Source of the DNA: Betaproteobacteria bacterium
GTDB taxonomy: Bacteria > Pseudomonadota > Gammaproteobacteria > Burkholderiales > Burkholderiaceae_C
Assembly (NCBI GenBank): GCA_025358155.1
Contig: JANYKR010000002.1
Coordinates: forward strand, 1-40,206
DNA length: 40,206 nt
Direction of reading: 5' to 3'
Shown here: one piece after another, positions 8,966-17,143 of the stretch
How positions within the stretch are numbered: the first letter of the stretch is position 1
How the letters are laid out: each line of letters opens with the position of its first letter
Made by a program: the position numbers and the translations under genes
Notes under the pieces: model-generated
The model's database searches: none
The model's input: the letters and a program-made list of their open reading frames with translations, nothing else
What the model was told of the DNA's origin: nothing

Positions 8966-9247
8966 CAGATCACTCCAGGACTGGGCGGATTCTGACTGAA
9001 AGCTGACAGCGCAAGACTCAGGACATTCGATAGCGCGCGGGCACGATGGACCCGGGGGCGGCGCAGGTTTTTGGCTCATCAGCCAGTCAGCCGCCACGGC
9101 CAGGCTCCGCAGCGCAAGGCCGTCGCCGTCCCGCGAGCTGTTTTGCCCCGGCTTTACCTGCCTGTCACCAGGGCGAACGACCAAGGCAACAGGCAGCGGC
9201 GCATGCTTGATCAGCATCAATTGGCTTTATTTGTGCCTTTAAGCGTA

Positions 9248-9261
9248 TGTAAGCGCTCACA
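9248..9261. promoter_or_regulatory. LacI-family-like operator palindrome
   Basis: The 14-mer TGTAAGCGCTCACA is an imperfect palindrome around a central CG. It fits the TGWAANCGNTNWCA pattern bound by LacI/GalR-type repressors. It lies between divergent fadD and the RNase gene, so it could serve either. No LacI-family gene is in the window. Confidence 0.35.
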
Positions 9262-9299
9262 AACGTTCTTTCGGTTCTGCCCAAATATGAGGCAAACGC

Positions 9300-9328
9300 T
9301 TGAGTTTTTGGGGGGGTTCCGGTAACAT
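9300..9328 (+). promoter_or_regulatory. Predicted sigma-70 promoter of the RNase-barstar pair
   Basis: TTGAGT (9300-9305) and TAACAT (9323-9328) are separated by 17 bp and match the consensus hexamers at four of six positions each. Transcription would begin about 20 bp before the RNase start, close to its AGGG ribosome site at 9345-9348. Confidence 0.4.
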
Positions 9329-9355
9329 CGGTGGTTCAGATTTCAGGGTAAACCA

Positions 9356-9775
9356 GTGGTTAAGTTAGAGCACTCAGCGATTCGGCATGCTTGGCGCAAG
9401 CTCGCAGTCGGGTCGATGGTGGTCGGACTGCTGCTGGCGGGCAACTTGGTGCAAGCCAGGGGGCCGGTTGATGCGGCAGGGTCGTTGGGGTCGGTGGCGC
9501 TGTCGGTGCTACCGCCTGAGGCCCAGCAAACCCAGCGCTTGATACATGCCGGCGGCCCGTTCCCCTCGTCCAGGGACGGCGTGGTCTTTGGCAATTACGA
9601 GCGGGTGCTGCCACGGCGTGAGCGCGGTTTTTACCGCGAGTACACCGTGCCAACACCGGGCACGCGCAACCGTGGGGCGCGGCGCATTGTTTGTGGCGGC
9701 GCACGCCCCGCACAACCTGAGGCCTGTTTTTACACCGCCGATCACTACGCGAGTTTTAAAGCCATCGCGCCGTGA
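9356..9775 (+). CDS. Secreted barnase-type ribonuclease
   Basis: A 139-residue predicted exported guanyl-preferring RNase of the barnase (N1/T1) family. The GTG start at 9356 is preceded by AGGG with 7-bp spacing and gives a proper signal peptide: basic residues, a hydrophobic core MVVGLLLAGNLV, then a likely cut near QARG. A start at ATG 9416 would remove the basic part. The mature domain carries the barnase signature, with the catalytic set at E95 (in YREYT), R110 (in ARRIV) and H130 (in TADHYASF). Cys113 and Cys124 could form a disulfide in the periplasm. The next gene encodes a barstar-type inhibitor. All catalytic residues are present, so activity is expected. Confidence 0.88.
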   Translation: MVKLEHSAIRHAWRKLAVGSMVVGLLLAGNLVQARGPVDAAGSLGSVALSVLPPEAQQTQRLIHAGGPFPSSRDGVVFGNYERVLPRRERGFYREYTVPTPGTRNRGARRIVCGGARPAQPEACFYTADHYASFKAIAP

Positions 9776-9823
9776 ACGTCGAATGATTCGGAACCGTACT
9801 TTTGACTCTGGAGGAACGTGACC

Positions 9824-10390
9824 ATGCAACTGCAAACCGTCCGTCCCAATATCGTGCAGGCAATTCGCGCGTACCGCGTTGAAGACCTGATGGCGGCCGC
9901 CGAAGGCGCGGGCCAGCATTTTCTGTATGCCAACCTCACCGAGGCGCAGACCAAGCAGGATGTGCTGGACAAGATCGCCGAGTCGTTTTTGTTTCCGGCG
10001 CATTTCGGCAAGAACATGGACGCCTTGTTCGACTGCATGACCGACCTGGTGCACCGCTCCGGCAGCCAGCCGGGCTTTGTGGTGGTGCTTGAGCAGGTGC
10101 CCGACAGCAGCAAGTTCGACCGTGAAGCGCGCGAGCAGTTGCTCGACGTGTTCCGCGACACGGCAGATTTTTGGGCCGAGCGCCGCATTCCGTTCCGCTG
10201 TTTCTACTCGTTTGCGGTGGCCCGCAGCGCCGAGGTCAGCGCCTGGGAGCGTGTCAACGAGGCGCCGCCGGTGCCCGAAAAGCCACCCGCCAAGACCGTG
10301 CCCAAGAGTGGCATCAACCCCAACTTCGGCATGAACATGCCGATGATGAGCAGCGCGTTCGATACCGCCATGTGGCTCAACGCCGCCTGA
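9824..10390 (+). CDS. Barstar-family RNase inhibitor with C-terminal extension
   Basis: A 188-residue cytoplasmic protein. The barstar domain (about 15-125) contains FGKNMDALFDCMTD, where D66 and D70 correspond to barstar Asp35 and Asp39, which plug the barnase active site. FVVVLEQ and the WAERRIPFRCFYSF strand complete the fold. Classic barstar is about 90 residues; here there is an extra N-terminal segment and a C-terminal tail of about 60 residues with KPPAKTVPKSGINPNFGMN. The ATG at 9824 is chosen because GGAGG lies 9 bp upstream; GTG 9818 is too close. It probably protects the cell from the RNase encoded 48 bp upstream and shares its transcript. Confidence 0.9.
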   Translation: MQLQTVRPNIVQAIRAYRVEDLMAAAEGAGQHFLYANLTEAQTKQDVLDKIAESFLFPAHFGKNMDALFDCMTDLVHRSGSQPGFVVVLEQVPDSSKFDREAREQLLDVFRDTADFWAERRIPFRCFYSFAVARSAEVSAWERVNEAPPVPEKPPAKTVPKSGINPNFGMNMPMMSSAFDTAMWLNAA

Positions 10391-10428
10391 CGGGCTTCGG
10401 TTGAGGCCGGTCGGTCCGCTCGGCGGAG

Positions 10429-10455
10429 AAAAAGCGCCCTGCTGGGCGCTTTTTT
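10429..10455. terminator. Bidirectional intrinsic terminator between barstar and rsmA
   Basis: An 11-bp perfect inverted repeat (AAAAAGCGCCC, loop TGCT, GGGCGCTTTTT) ends in six T on the plus strand and is led by five A, so it works in both directions. It separates the convergent barstar and lptD-surA-rsmA transcripts and is the best terminator in the window. Confidence 0.9.
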
Positions 10456-10471
10456 GATCCGGCTGCTGGAT

Positions 10472-11272
10472 TCAGCCGGCTAGCGCTTTGTCGGCCGCAG
10501 GGCTGGCCGGGGCTGCGCTGACGGCCTGTGCCAGGGCCACGTATTCGGCCACCGGCACCTCTTCGGCTCGGCGCTGCACGTCGAAAATGCCGCCAAAACC
10601 CTGCCCGTCCAGCCAGCGGCCCAGGGTGTGGCGCAACAGCTTGCGGCGCTGGGAGAACGCCAGCGCCACCAGGGCCTGCAGCTGGGCCTCGTCCAGCACC
10701 GGAGGCTGGGCCAGCGGGCGCATCCGGACGATGGCTGACTGCACCCGGGGCGGCGGATCAAACGCGGTGGGTGCCACATCAAACAAAGCCTCTATGCGGT
10801 AACGCCACTGCAGCATCACGGTCAGGCGGCCAAAGTCCTTGCAGCCCGGCGCGGCAGCCATGCGGTCCACCACCTCTTTTTGCAGCATGAAATGCTGGTC
10901 CAGCACTTGCGGTGCCACGGTCAGCAGGTGGAACAGCAAAGGGGTGGAGATGTTGTAGGGCAGGTTGCCGATCAGGCGCAGTTTTTGCCCCCCCACCTGC
11001 GCCAGCGCGCCGAAGTCGACCTTCAAGGCATCGGCCTCGATCACGCTGACGCCCTCGCGCTGGCGCCAGCGCGCCGCCAGGTCGCGGTCAAGCTCGACCA
11101 CGGTGAGTGCGCCACAGCGCTCGAGCACCGGCTGAGTCAGCGCGCCCAGGCCGGGCCCGATCTCGACCAGCAACTCCCCCGGCTTGGGCGCAATCGCCCG
11201 CACGATGGCGTCAATCACGCCATGATCCACCAGGAAATGCTGACCAAATCGCTTGCGCGCGATGTGGCTCAT
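10472..11272 (-). CDS. rsmA: RsmA (KsgA), 16S rRNA dimethyladenosine transferase
   Basis: This enzyme dimethylates A1518 and A1519 near the 3' end of 16S rRNA during 30S assembly. The 266-residue protein starts [14 protein letters not shown], the family hallmark, followed by SAM motif EIGPGLG (37-43), acidic VVELDRDL, and the catalytic NLPYN (103-107). The C-terminal helical domain has [11 protein letters not shown] and [12 protein letters not shown]. It is the last gene of the lptD-surA-rsmA set. It sits 118 bp after surA, across a palindromic repeat, where many proteobacteria carry pdxA. Confidence 0.96.
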   Translation of the reverse strand: MSHIARKRFGQHFLVDHGVIDAIVRAIAPKPGELLVEIGPGLGALTQPVLERCGALTVVELDRDLAARWRQREGVSVIEADALKVDFGALAQVGGQKLRLIGNLPYNISTPLLFHLLTVAPQVLDQHFMLQKEVVDRMAAAPGCKDFGRLTVMLQWRYRIEALFDVAPTAFDPPPRVQSAIVRMRPLAQPPVLDEAQLQALVALAFSQRRKLLRHTLGRWLDGQGFGGIFDVQRRAEEVPVAEYVALAQAVSAAPASPAADKALAG

Positions 11273-11328
11273 GAGCGAGTTGACGCAACAGGCGCAATGG
11301 CGGCCGCGGTCAGCGCCGGTCTCAGCTC

Positions 11329-11385
11329 ACCCAGCGGACCGCCTCCCCCCTGGGGGGGCGACGCCGGAGGCGTCTTGGGGGCCCA
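11329..11385. repeat. GC-rich palindromic intergenic element between surA and rsmA
   Basis: The segment contains a CCCCCC/GGGGGG inverted pair (11345-11358) and a perfect 6-bp hairpin GACGCC-GGA-GGCGTC (11360-11374), followed by TTGGGGGCCC. This style of GC palindrome between genes recurs in Comamonadaceae chromosomes (from memory, not checked here). It may act as a processing or attenuation site within the operon. Confidence 0.6.
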
Positions 11386-11390
11386 ATCCA

Positions 11391-12725
11391 TCAAAGCGGC
11401 GGCTCGCGCAGCTCGATGTAGGCGCGCAGGCGCAATTCCTTGGCCCAGTCGGTGTAGGCCTGCTCGAACTTGGTCTCGCGAAGCTGGTTGCGGGCTTGCT
11501 CGCGGGTCTCCTTGGGGTCGGGCGTGATGCTGCGGCGCTCAATCACCTGGATCAGGTGGACACCAAATCGCGAGACCACCGGGGGTGAAATGCCGCCCGG
11601 CGCGAGCTGGGCCATGGCCTCCTCGAACTCGGGCACAAACTGGCCGGGCGAGGCCCAGCCCAGGTCACCACCGCCGGGCGCCGAGCCGTCCTCGGAGACC
11701 TCCCGCGCGACCTCGTCGAAGCGCTTGTCGCCCCGTTCGATCTGGCGTTTGAGCTCCTCCATCCGGCGCTGCACCGCCGCCGACTGGGCCCGGTCGGTTG
11801 AGCGCAGCAGGATGTGGCGCGCATGGGTTTGCGTGATCTGGAAGGGATCGGTCTGGCGGCGGTCCAACAGCTTGAGGATGTGGAAGCCGGCCGCGCTGCG
11901 CAGCGGCTGGGCCGCCACCTGGCCCGGCGCCAGCTCACGCGCGGCCTCGACAAACAGGTCGGGCAACCGGCCCACCGGCCGCATGCCGATCTCGCCGCCA
12001 GCCTGGCGGTTGCCATCTTCACTGAGATCGCGCGCCACCGCGCTGAAGTCCTCACCGCCGCGCACCCGCGCCAGCGCCTGCTCGGCACGGGCCTGGCGCT
12101 GGGCCAGCACTTCGGCGCTGGCGCCCTCGGGTACTGTCACCAGGATCTGCGCCAGGTTCAGCTGGACCTCGATCACGGTTTTGGCGCGGTGGTCTTCAAG
12201 CAGCTTGTCGATGTCGGCGTCCGTGACGCGAATGCGGGTATTGACCTCGCGTTCACGCACCTTCTCCAGCATCAGCTGGTCGCGCAAGTTGCTGCGAAAG
12301 CGCGGCATTTCCATGCCTTCGGTCTTGAGCCTGTCGCGCAACTGCGGCACGGTGAGCTGGTTTTGCGCCGCCACGTTGGCCACGGCACGGTCGATGTCGG
12401 CGTCGTCCACCTTTTGACCGACCTCGCGGGCAAAGGTGACCTGCACCCGCTCATCGATCAGCGAATCAAGCACCTGCTGGCGCAGCAGGTCGGCCGCGGG
12501 CTGCGGCCCGCCAGCGCGCTTGGCTTCAGCGGCCAGGCGCTCGACGCGCTGCGCCACCTCCACCGCGGTCACCGCTTCGGTGTTGACCACGGCGACGATG
12601 AAGTCGCCATTGCGGGTGAGACGCTCAGCCTGGGCCTGGGCCGCCCCCGCCAGCCCCAGGCTGAGCGCCGCGACGGCAACCAGTGCGGCGGCGCGCAGGC
12701 AAGCGGGTTTGGAGTTTTGGGTCAT
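11391..12725 (-). CDS. surA: SurA, periplasmic chaperone and peptidyl-prolyl isomerase
   Basis: SurA escorts outer-membrane beta-barrel proteins, including LptD, through the periplasm. The 444 residues begin with a signal peptide ending near AQAQAERL (about 33). An N-terminal chaperone domain follows (about 38-180, with VDDADIDRAVANVA). Two parvulin domains follow, at about 187-290 and 297-400; both show the EDG-GGxxGW/M pattern, and the second has the full HARHILL and GGDLGWASPGQFVPEFE signature. The C-terminal helix packs on the N domain. Its ATG overlaps the lptD stop, coupling it to its main client. Confidence 0.95.
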   Translation of the reverse strand: MTQNSKPACLRAAALVAVAALSLGLAGAAQAQAERLTRNGDFIVAVVNTEAVTAVEVAQRVERLAAEAKRAGGPQPAADLLRQQVLDSLIDERVQVTFAREVGQKVDDADIDRAVANVAAQNQLTVPQLRDRLKTEGMEMPRFRSNLRDQLMLEKVREREVNTRIRVTDADIDKLLEDHRAKTVIEVQLNLAQILVTVPEGASAEVLAQRQARAEQALARVRGGEDFSAVARDLSEDGNRQAGGEIGMRPVGRLPDLFVEAARELAPGQVAAQPLRSAAGFHILKLLDRRQTDPFQITQTHARHILLRSTDRAQSAAVQRRMEELKRQIERGDKRFDEVAREVSEDGSAPGGGDLGWASPGQFVPEFEEAMAQLAPGGISPPVVSRFGVHLIQVIERRSITPDPKETREQARNQLRETKFEQAYTDWAKELRLRAYIELREPPL

Positions 12726-15250
12726 GGCTCGGGGTTGGGGTACGGGGTGCTGCCGGGCTCGCGCAGCAGGCGGTAGCCAGGGATATTGTCCTTCAACGCC
12801 TGCAAGGGGTTGGCGCCCAGCTTCGAGAGCCCCACCAGCTCAAGCTGGAGCAGCAATCGGGTGGTGGCTTCAGACCGCCCGGTCGAGACCCGCTCGGCCA
12901 CCACCCGGCCGATCCAGCAACCGGTGTCGTACTCGACACCCGCGGTGGAGTCGGTGGCGCGGCTGTCCTTGAGGCTGTAGTTGAGCCGTCCCACCGCGTA
13001 CAGCGTGCCGCCGCAGCCCCCCGCGCCGCCTACCGGCCGGGCGGCGCCCTGGTAGACCGGCCACTGCCAGCCCAGCTCGACCTGTTCGGACAAGCCCCGG
13101 GTAAGCCGGTAGCGGGCGCTGAGGGTGCGAAACGGGCCGGGCGTGTAGCGCACGCCGACGATCGAGCGCACGAGCTGGCGGCTGTCCGGGTTGTATTGCA
13201 GTGCGGCGTCCAGCGCCCAGGGTCGAAAGACCGAGCTGCCGGCTTCAACCAGCACGTCGGAGAAGCGCTGGTCCAGCGTGGCACCGCTCAGCACCACGCG
13301 CTGGTCGCGCAGCCGGATGCGCTCGGCAACGGCCAGGTGCAGGGTCTCGGCCCCGGTCTGGGCATCGACCAGCCGGGTCGTGACGCCAGCGGTGATCTGG
13401 TGGCCGTCCGACACCCGGTCGATGCCCGAGAAGGCGTTTTCGGCGTAGATCGAGACGACACTGAAGTCGCGTTCGGCCGAGTCGTAGTTCGGCAGCGCCG
13501 CCTGGTTGCGGTAGGGCGTGTTGACGTAGAGCAACCGGGGCTCCAGCGTTTGGCGCTGGTCGCGCCCGAACCAGCTCATCTGCCGCTCGTACACCTGCCC
13601 TGCGTCCAGGCTGGCGGTCGGGATGAGCCGGGCGGCGCGGGTGCTGCCCAGCGCGCCAAGGCCGTCGGTCTGGTAGGCCGCCGCGTTGAAGCTCAGCCTG
13701 GGCGTGACCCAGCCGCCCCACTGCGAAAAAGGCCGGCTGATCTGGCCCGCCGCATGCCAGCGCCAGCCGGTCGGCAGCGCGGCGCGGGCCGAGCCGTCGG
13801 GCCGGGTGAACTGGTTGAGCTCGGTCTCGAGCGTGCCGCGCAAGCCGCCGCCCAGCGCTGGCAGCAGGCGCAAGCCGAGCTGCGGGCTGCGCTGGTAGGG
13901 CGCGACGATCAAATCGCTGCCGGAGCCGGTCTGCAGCACCTGCCAGCGCTGGATGCGGGCGTAGGACGTGAGCAGCCCAATGGCGGTGGGTGACTCGCGC
14001 TCGATGCCCAGGTCCTGCGCCAGCAAGCGCGGCACCGTCGAGCCGGACATGGCACGGGGAAAGTCCTTCCAGTAGGCGTCGTCCGAGACCTGGCGCCAGT
14101 GCGCGCTGTAGCCCAGGCCGTCGCCCGGCTGGCCCGCCAGCCGGCCCTCGTTGTCAAACTCCCAGGCATAGCGGGCGCTGCTGGTGACGCGGTCCAGCGG
14201 CAGCCAGTTCAGCCGCACCCGGCCGCTGTGTTGGGACTCCAGGTAACGAAACTCGCTGTCGAGCGCCAACCCGCGCCGGGTCAACACGCTCGGGGTCAGG
14301 GTGGCGTCGCGGTTGGGCGCGATGTTCCAGTAGTACGGCACGGCCAGCGTGAAGCCGTTGCGGCTGTCGAGCGGCACCACGGTGGGTGGCAGCCAGCCGC
14401 TCTTGCGGTCATCGCTGAGCGGAAAACTCAGCACCGGCAGGCCGAGGATGGGCAGGCCCAGGAACTGCAGCACCGCGCCTTCGGCCACGCCCTCGTTGGT
14501 GCTGAAATCGAGCCGGATGCGGTCGCTGCGCAGCAGCCAGTCGGGCTCGGCGCCGCCCTCGCGCGGGCAGCTGGTGTAGATCAAACGCTCGGCGCTCAGC
14601 CGCGAGCTGTCGAGAAAGTCGATGCGATCGGCGTGCCCACCCGCACCCAGCCGGCTGAACTCAAAATCAGGTTGCAGAAAAAAACCCGCGAAGCGCTGCA
14701 CCTGCAGCTGCAGTTCCGGGCCGCTGTAGCGCACGCCATCGCGCTCGACCACCACCGCGCCGCGTGCGCTGGCCCGGTCGTCTGCGCTGTCGTAGCGGAA
14801 GTGATCGGCCTGGATCACCGTGCCAGCGCGCCGGAACTCCACTTCGCCGTCGGCCACCGCATCCAGGTCGGGCCGAACTTGCAAGGTTTTGGCTCGCAGC
14901 ACCATCGGGCGTTGGCTGGCGGCGTCTCCGGACCGGATCGGTGTCAGGCCGGTGCTCGGTTGCAAGACCAGCGCGGTCGCAACGGCTACGGCGCCGGCCG
15001 CAGGGGGCTGGCTGGCGTCTGCAGGCCCCGCCGCGCCGGCCAGCGGCGCGGTCCAGACTGCCAGCAGGGCCAGGGCTCGCGGCAGCGCCGGGCTGGGACC
15101 AACCTGCCCGCGCCCGCGCCCGGCCCGGGGCGGCGCACCAAGGGCTGGGCCGGACGGGCAAACGGCAACACGGGGGGCGGCAGACACGGCGGTGGGGTGG
15201 GTGCGGGGGCCGGCCCCAGACGCGGTTCGTAGAATCTTCAGATTATCCAT
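12722..15250 (-). CDS. lptD: LptD, outer-membrane LPS assembly protein
   Basis: LptD with LptE inserts lipopolysaccharide into the outer leaflet. The 842-residue protein has a long, arginine-rich N-terminus before the hydrophobic signal core ALALLAVWTAPLAGAA (about 59-74); no better internal start was found, so ATG 15250 is kept. The N-terminal OstA/LptA-like domain spans about 120-230, and the rest is the beta-barrel, with SGWLPPTVVPLDSRNG and FRYLESQHSGRV typical of the family. One cysteine sits in YTSCP and two lie near the C-terminus (GGCGGTLY and TGCW), possible partners for the interdomain disulfides known in E. coli. It leads lptD-surA-rsmA and is divergent from amgK. Confidence 0.95.
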   Translation of the reverse strand: MDNLKILRTASGAGPRTHPTAVSAAPRVAVCPSGPALGAPPRAGRGRGQVGPSPALPRALALLAVWTAPLAGAAGPADASQPPAAGAVAVATALVLQPSTGLTPIRSGDAASQRPMVLRAKTLQVRPDLDAVADGEVEFRRAGTVIQADHFRYDSADDRASARGAVVVERDGVRYSGPELQLQVQRFAGFFLQPDFEFSRLGAGGHADRIDFLDSSRLSAERLIYTSCPREGGAEPDWLLRSDRIRLDFSTNEGVAEGAVLQFLGLPILGLPVLSFPLSDDRKSGWLPPTVVPLDSRNGFTLAVPYYWNIAPNRDATLTPSVLTRRGLALDSEFRYLESQHSGRVRLNWLPLDRVTSSARYAWEFDNEGRLAGQPGDGLGYSAHWRQVSDDAYWKDFPRAMSGSTVPRLLAQDLGIERESPTAIGLLTSYARIQRWQVLQTGSGSDLIVAPYQRSPQLGLRLLPALGGGLRGTLETELNQFTRPDGSARAALPTGWRWHAAGQISRPFSQWGGWVTPRLSFNAAAYQTDGLGALGSTRAARLIPTASLDAGQVYERQMSWFGRDQRQTLEPRLLYVNTPYRNQAALPNYDSAERDFSVVSIYAENAFSGIDRVSDGHQITAGVTTRLVDAQTGAETLHLAVAERIRLRDQRVVLSGATLDQRFSDVLVEAGSSVFRPWALDAALQYNPDSRQLVRSIVGVRYTPGPFRTLSARYRLTRGLSEQVELGWQWPVYQGAARPVGGAGGCGGTLYAVGRLNYSLKDSRATDSTAGVEYDTGCWIGRVVAERVSTGRSEATTRLLLQLELVGLSKLGANPLQALKDNIPGYRLLREPGSTPYPNPEP

Positions 15251-15312
15251 GAGCCCTGCTCCCTGGGCGGCGCTGCCCCGGCCGCCGCGCGAAAGGGCCC
15301 CAACCTGTGCCC

Positions 15313-16377
15313 ATGACCTCTGCCCTGCCGCCCATCACTTGGCCTGACGCCGCCCGCGAAGCGGCCTTCCGGCGCTGGATCACGCCCTTGGCGCAGGCCC
15401 GGCAGCTCGACCTGGCCAGCCTGGCGCCAGCCTCGGCCGACGCCAGCTTCCGGCGCTACCTGCGGCTGACGGGTGCAGGCGGGCGCAGCTTCATCGTGAT
15501 GGACGCGCCGCCACCGCAAGAGCAGGTCGGCCCTTTTGTGGACCTGGCCGGGCGTATCCGGGCGGCCGGCCTGCATGCGCCCGAGGTGATGGCGGTGGAT
15601 GCCGAGCACGGCTTTGTGCTGCTGGCCGACCTGGGCGACCGCCTGTACCTGCGTGCGCTGCAAAACGCCGGGCCAGCCGAGGCCGACCGGCTGATGCGCA
15701 GCGCGCTGGGCGCGCTGGTGCAGTTTGCGCAGCGGCTCGACGGCAGCGGGCTGCCGTTGTACGACGATGCCCTGCTGCGGCGCGAGCTGGCGCTGTTTCC
15801 TGAATGGTGCGTGGGCCGCGAGTACGGCCTCAGCTGGACGCCGGCCCAGACGGCCACCTGGCAGCGGGTCTGTGACGGGCTGGTGGCCAGTGCGCTGGCC
15901 CAGCCCCAGGTGCCGGTGCACCGCGACTGGATGCCGCGCAACCTGATGCTCGCCGAGCCCAACCCGGGCATTCTGGACTTTCAGGATGCCGTGCGCGGGC
16001 CGGTGACCTACGACATCGCCTCACTGCTGCGGGATGCCTTCTTGAGCTGGGATGAAGCGCAGGAGATTGACTGGGCGGCGCGCTGGTGGCAGCAGGCGCG
16101 CGCTGCCGGCATCCTGGGCGAGCACGCCATGGCGGCCGACTTTGGCGAGACCTGGCGCGCGCTGGAGTGGATGGGGCTGCAGCGCCACCTCAAGGTGCTG
16201 GGCATCTTCTGCCGCCTCAAGCACCGCGATGGCAAGGCGGCCTACAGCGCCGACCTGCCGCGCTTTTTTGGCTACGTCACCAAGGTGGCGTTGCGCTACC
16301 GCGACCTCAAACCACTGGTGGCGCTGATCGAGCCGATGACCGGCGCGCTGACGACCACGGCGTTCTCGATGCGCTAG
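15313..16377 (+). CDS. amgK: AmgK, N-acetylmuramate/N-acetylglucosamine kinase
   Basis: A 354-residue APH-fold kinase that phosphorylates the anomeric position of MurNAc and GlcNAc in cell-wall recycling in bacteria lacking the MurQ route. The catalytic loop HRDWMPRN (203-210) and metal-binding DFQD (222-225) are clear, and the N-terminal lobe shows ASFRRYLRL and FIVMDAPP, typical of AmgK. The ATG at 15313 is preferred over GTG 15307. Placement opposite lptD matches Pseudomonas and many betaproteobacteria, where murU follows amgK; here murU does not follow and is not in the window. Confidence 0.88.
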   Translation: MTSALPPITWPDAAREAAFRRWITPLAQARQLDLASLAPASADASFRRYLRLTGAGGRSFIVMDAPPPQEQVGPFVDLAGRIRAAGLHAPEVMAVDAEHGFVLLADLGDRLYLRALQNAGPAEADRLMRSALGALVQFAQRLDGSGLPLYDDALLRRELALFPEWCVGREYGLSWTPAQTATWQRVCDGLVASALAQPQVPVHRDWMPRNLMLAEPNPGILDFQDAVRGPVTYDIASLLRDAFLSWDEAQEIDWAARWWQQARAAGILGEHAMAADFGETWRALEWMGLQRHLKVLGIFCRLKHRDGKAAYSADLPRFFGYVTKVALRYRDLKPLVALIEPMTGALTTTAFSMR

Positions 16378-16483
16378 TCGGGCCCTGGGCAAGCCCCCAG
16401 CCGCACGGCTGGCACCGATGGCGCGGTACAACGCGTGCTGGGGACGGCGCCGCCGGCCCGTCATGAATCCGGAGGTTTTGCCC

Positions 16484-17143
16484 ATGTTGCATCGGTCGTC
16501 TGCTGTCCTGTCCTGCCTCGCCCTCGCACTGGTGGCGACCGCCACCGGGGCGCAGACCGCCCCGCCCGCCGCGCCAGCCGCGTCGGCCACCGCCCCGGCG
16601 GCAGCCCAGCCTGCCACCCAGCGCCTGCGCGGCACGTTGCAGTCGTTTGACGGCAGCACGCTGGTGCTGGCGGAGCGCAGCGGAGAGGTCTTGCGCCTGG
16701 CACTGGCCGACAGCTTCAGCGTCAGCGAGGTCTTGCCGATCGCCCTGACCGCGATCCAGCCCGGCAGCTTTGTCGGCGCGGCGGCAATGCCGTCCGCCGA
16801 TGGCCATCTGCTGGCGCTGGAGGTGCTGGTCTTCCCGGAAGCGGCGCGAGGTTCGGGTGAGGGCCACTACCCCTGGGACTTGCAGCCCGGCAGCACGATG
16901 ACCAATGCCACTGTGGCCGATGTGGTGGCCCAGGCCCAGGGCCGCACGCTGACGCTGCGCTACAAGGACGGCGAAAAAACCTTGAACGTGCCTGCCGGGG
17001 CGCCGGTGGTCACCTTCAAGCCAGCGGACCGCAGCTTGCTGGTTCCTTGCGCCAAGCTGCTGGTGACCGCACAGCTGCGCAACGGCGTACCCACCGCACT
17101 CCGGGCGATGGCCGGGCGCGACGGCTTCACGCCGCCGATGTGA
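16484..17143 (+). CDS. Exported protein with DUF5666-like beta domains
   Basis: A 219-residue predicted periplasmic protein of unknown function. ATG 16484 has GGAGG 8 bp upstream and begins a clean signal peptide (MLHRSSAVLSCLALALVATA, cut near TGAQT). An alanine/proline-rich linker (24-45) leads to a first small beta domain (about 46-115, LRGTLQSFDGSTLVLAERSG) and a second related one (about 140-210, TLTLRYKDGEKTLNVPAGAPV). The pattern resembles DUF5666/OB-fold repeats, but that match is by eye. Similar proteins are sometimes labelled metal ABC permease, which this cannot be because it has no membrane helices after the signal. Its 3' end overlaps the LysR gene by 17 bp, tail to tail. Confidence 0.8.
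   Translation: MLHRSSAVLSCLALALVATATGAQTAPPAAPAASATAPAAAQPATQRLRGTLQSFDGSTLVLAERSGEVLRLALADSFSVSEVLPIALTAIQPGSFVGAAAMPSADGHLLALEVLVFPEAARGSGEGHYPWDLQPGSTMTNATVADVVAQAQGRTLTLRYKDGEKTLNVPAGAPVVTFKPADRSLLVPCAKLLVTAQLRNGVPTALRAMAGRDGFTPPM

Larger units (their letters stand above)
8966..9355. other. Divergent intergenic region between fadD and the RNase gene
   Basis: These 390 bp hold no convincing gene. The left half is GC-rich and open in the fadD frame. The right half is clearly AT-richer and contains a 14-bp operator-like palindrome at 9248-9261, then a plausible sigma-70 promoter for the RNase gene at 9300-9328. The fadD promoter was not located with confidence. Confidence 0.6.

Noticed and set aside
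8966-9220. N-terminal extension of fadD to an upstream start
   Set aside because: The added 85 residues have no family counterpart, and the ATG at 8965 has a good ribosome site and gives the usual length.
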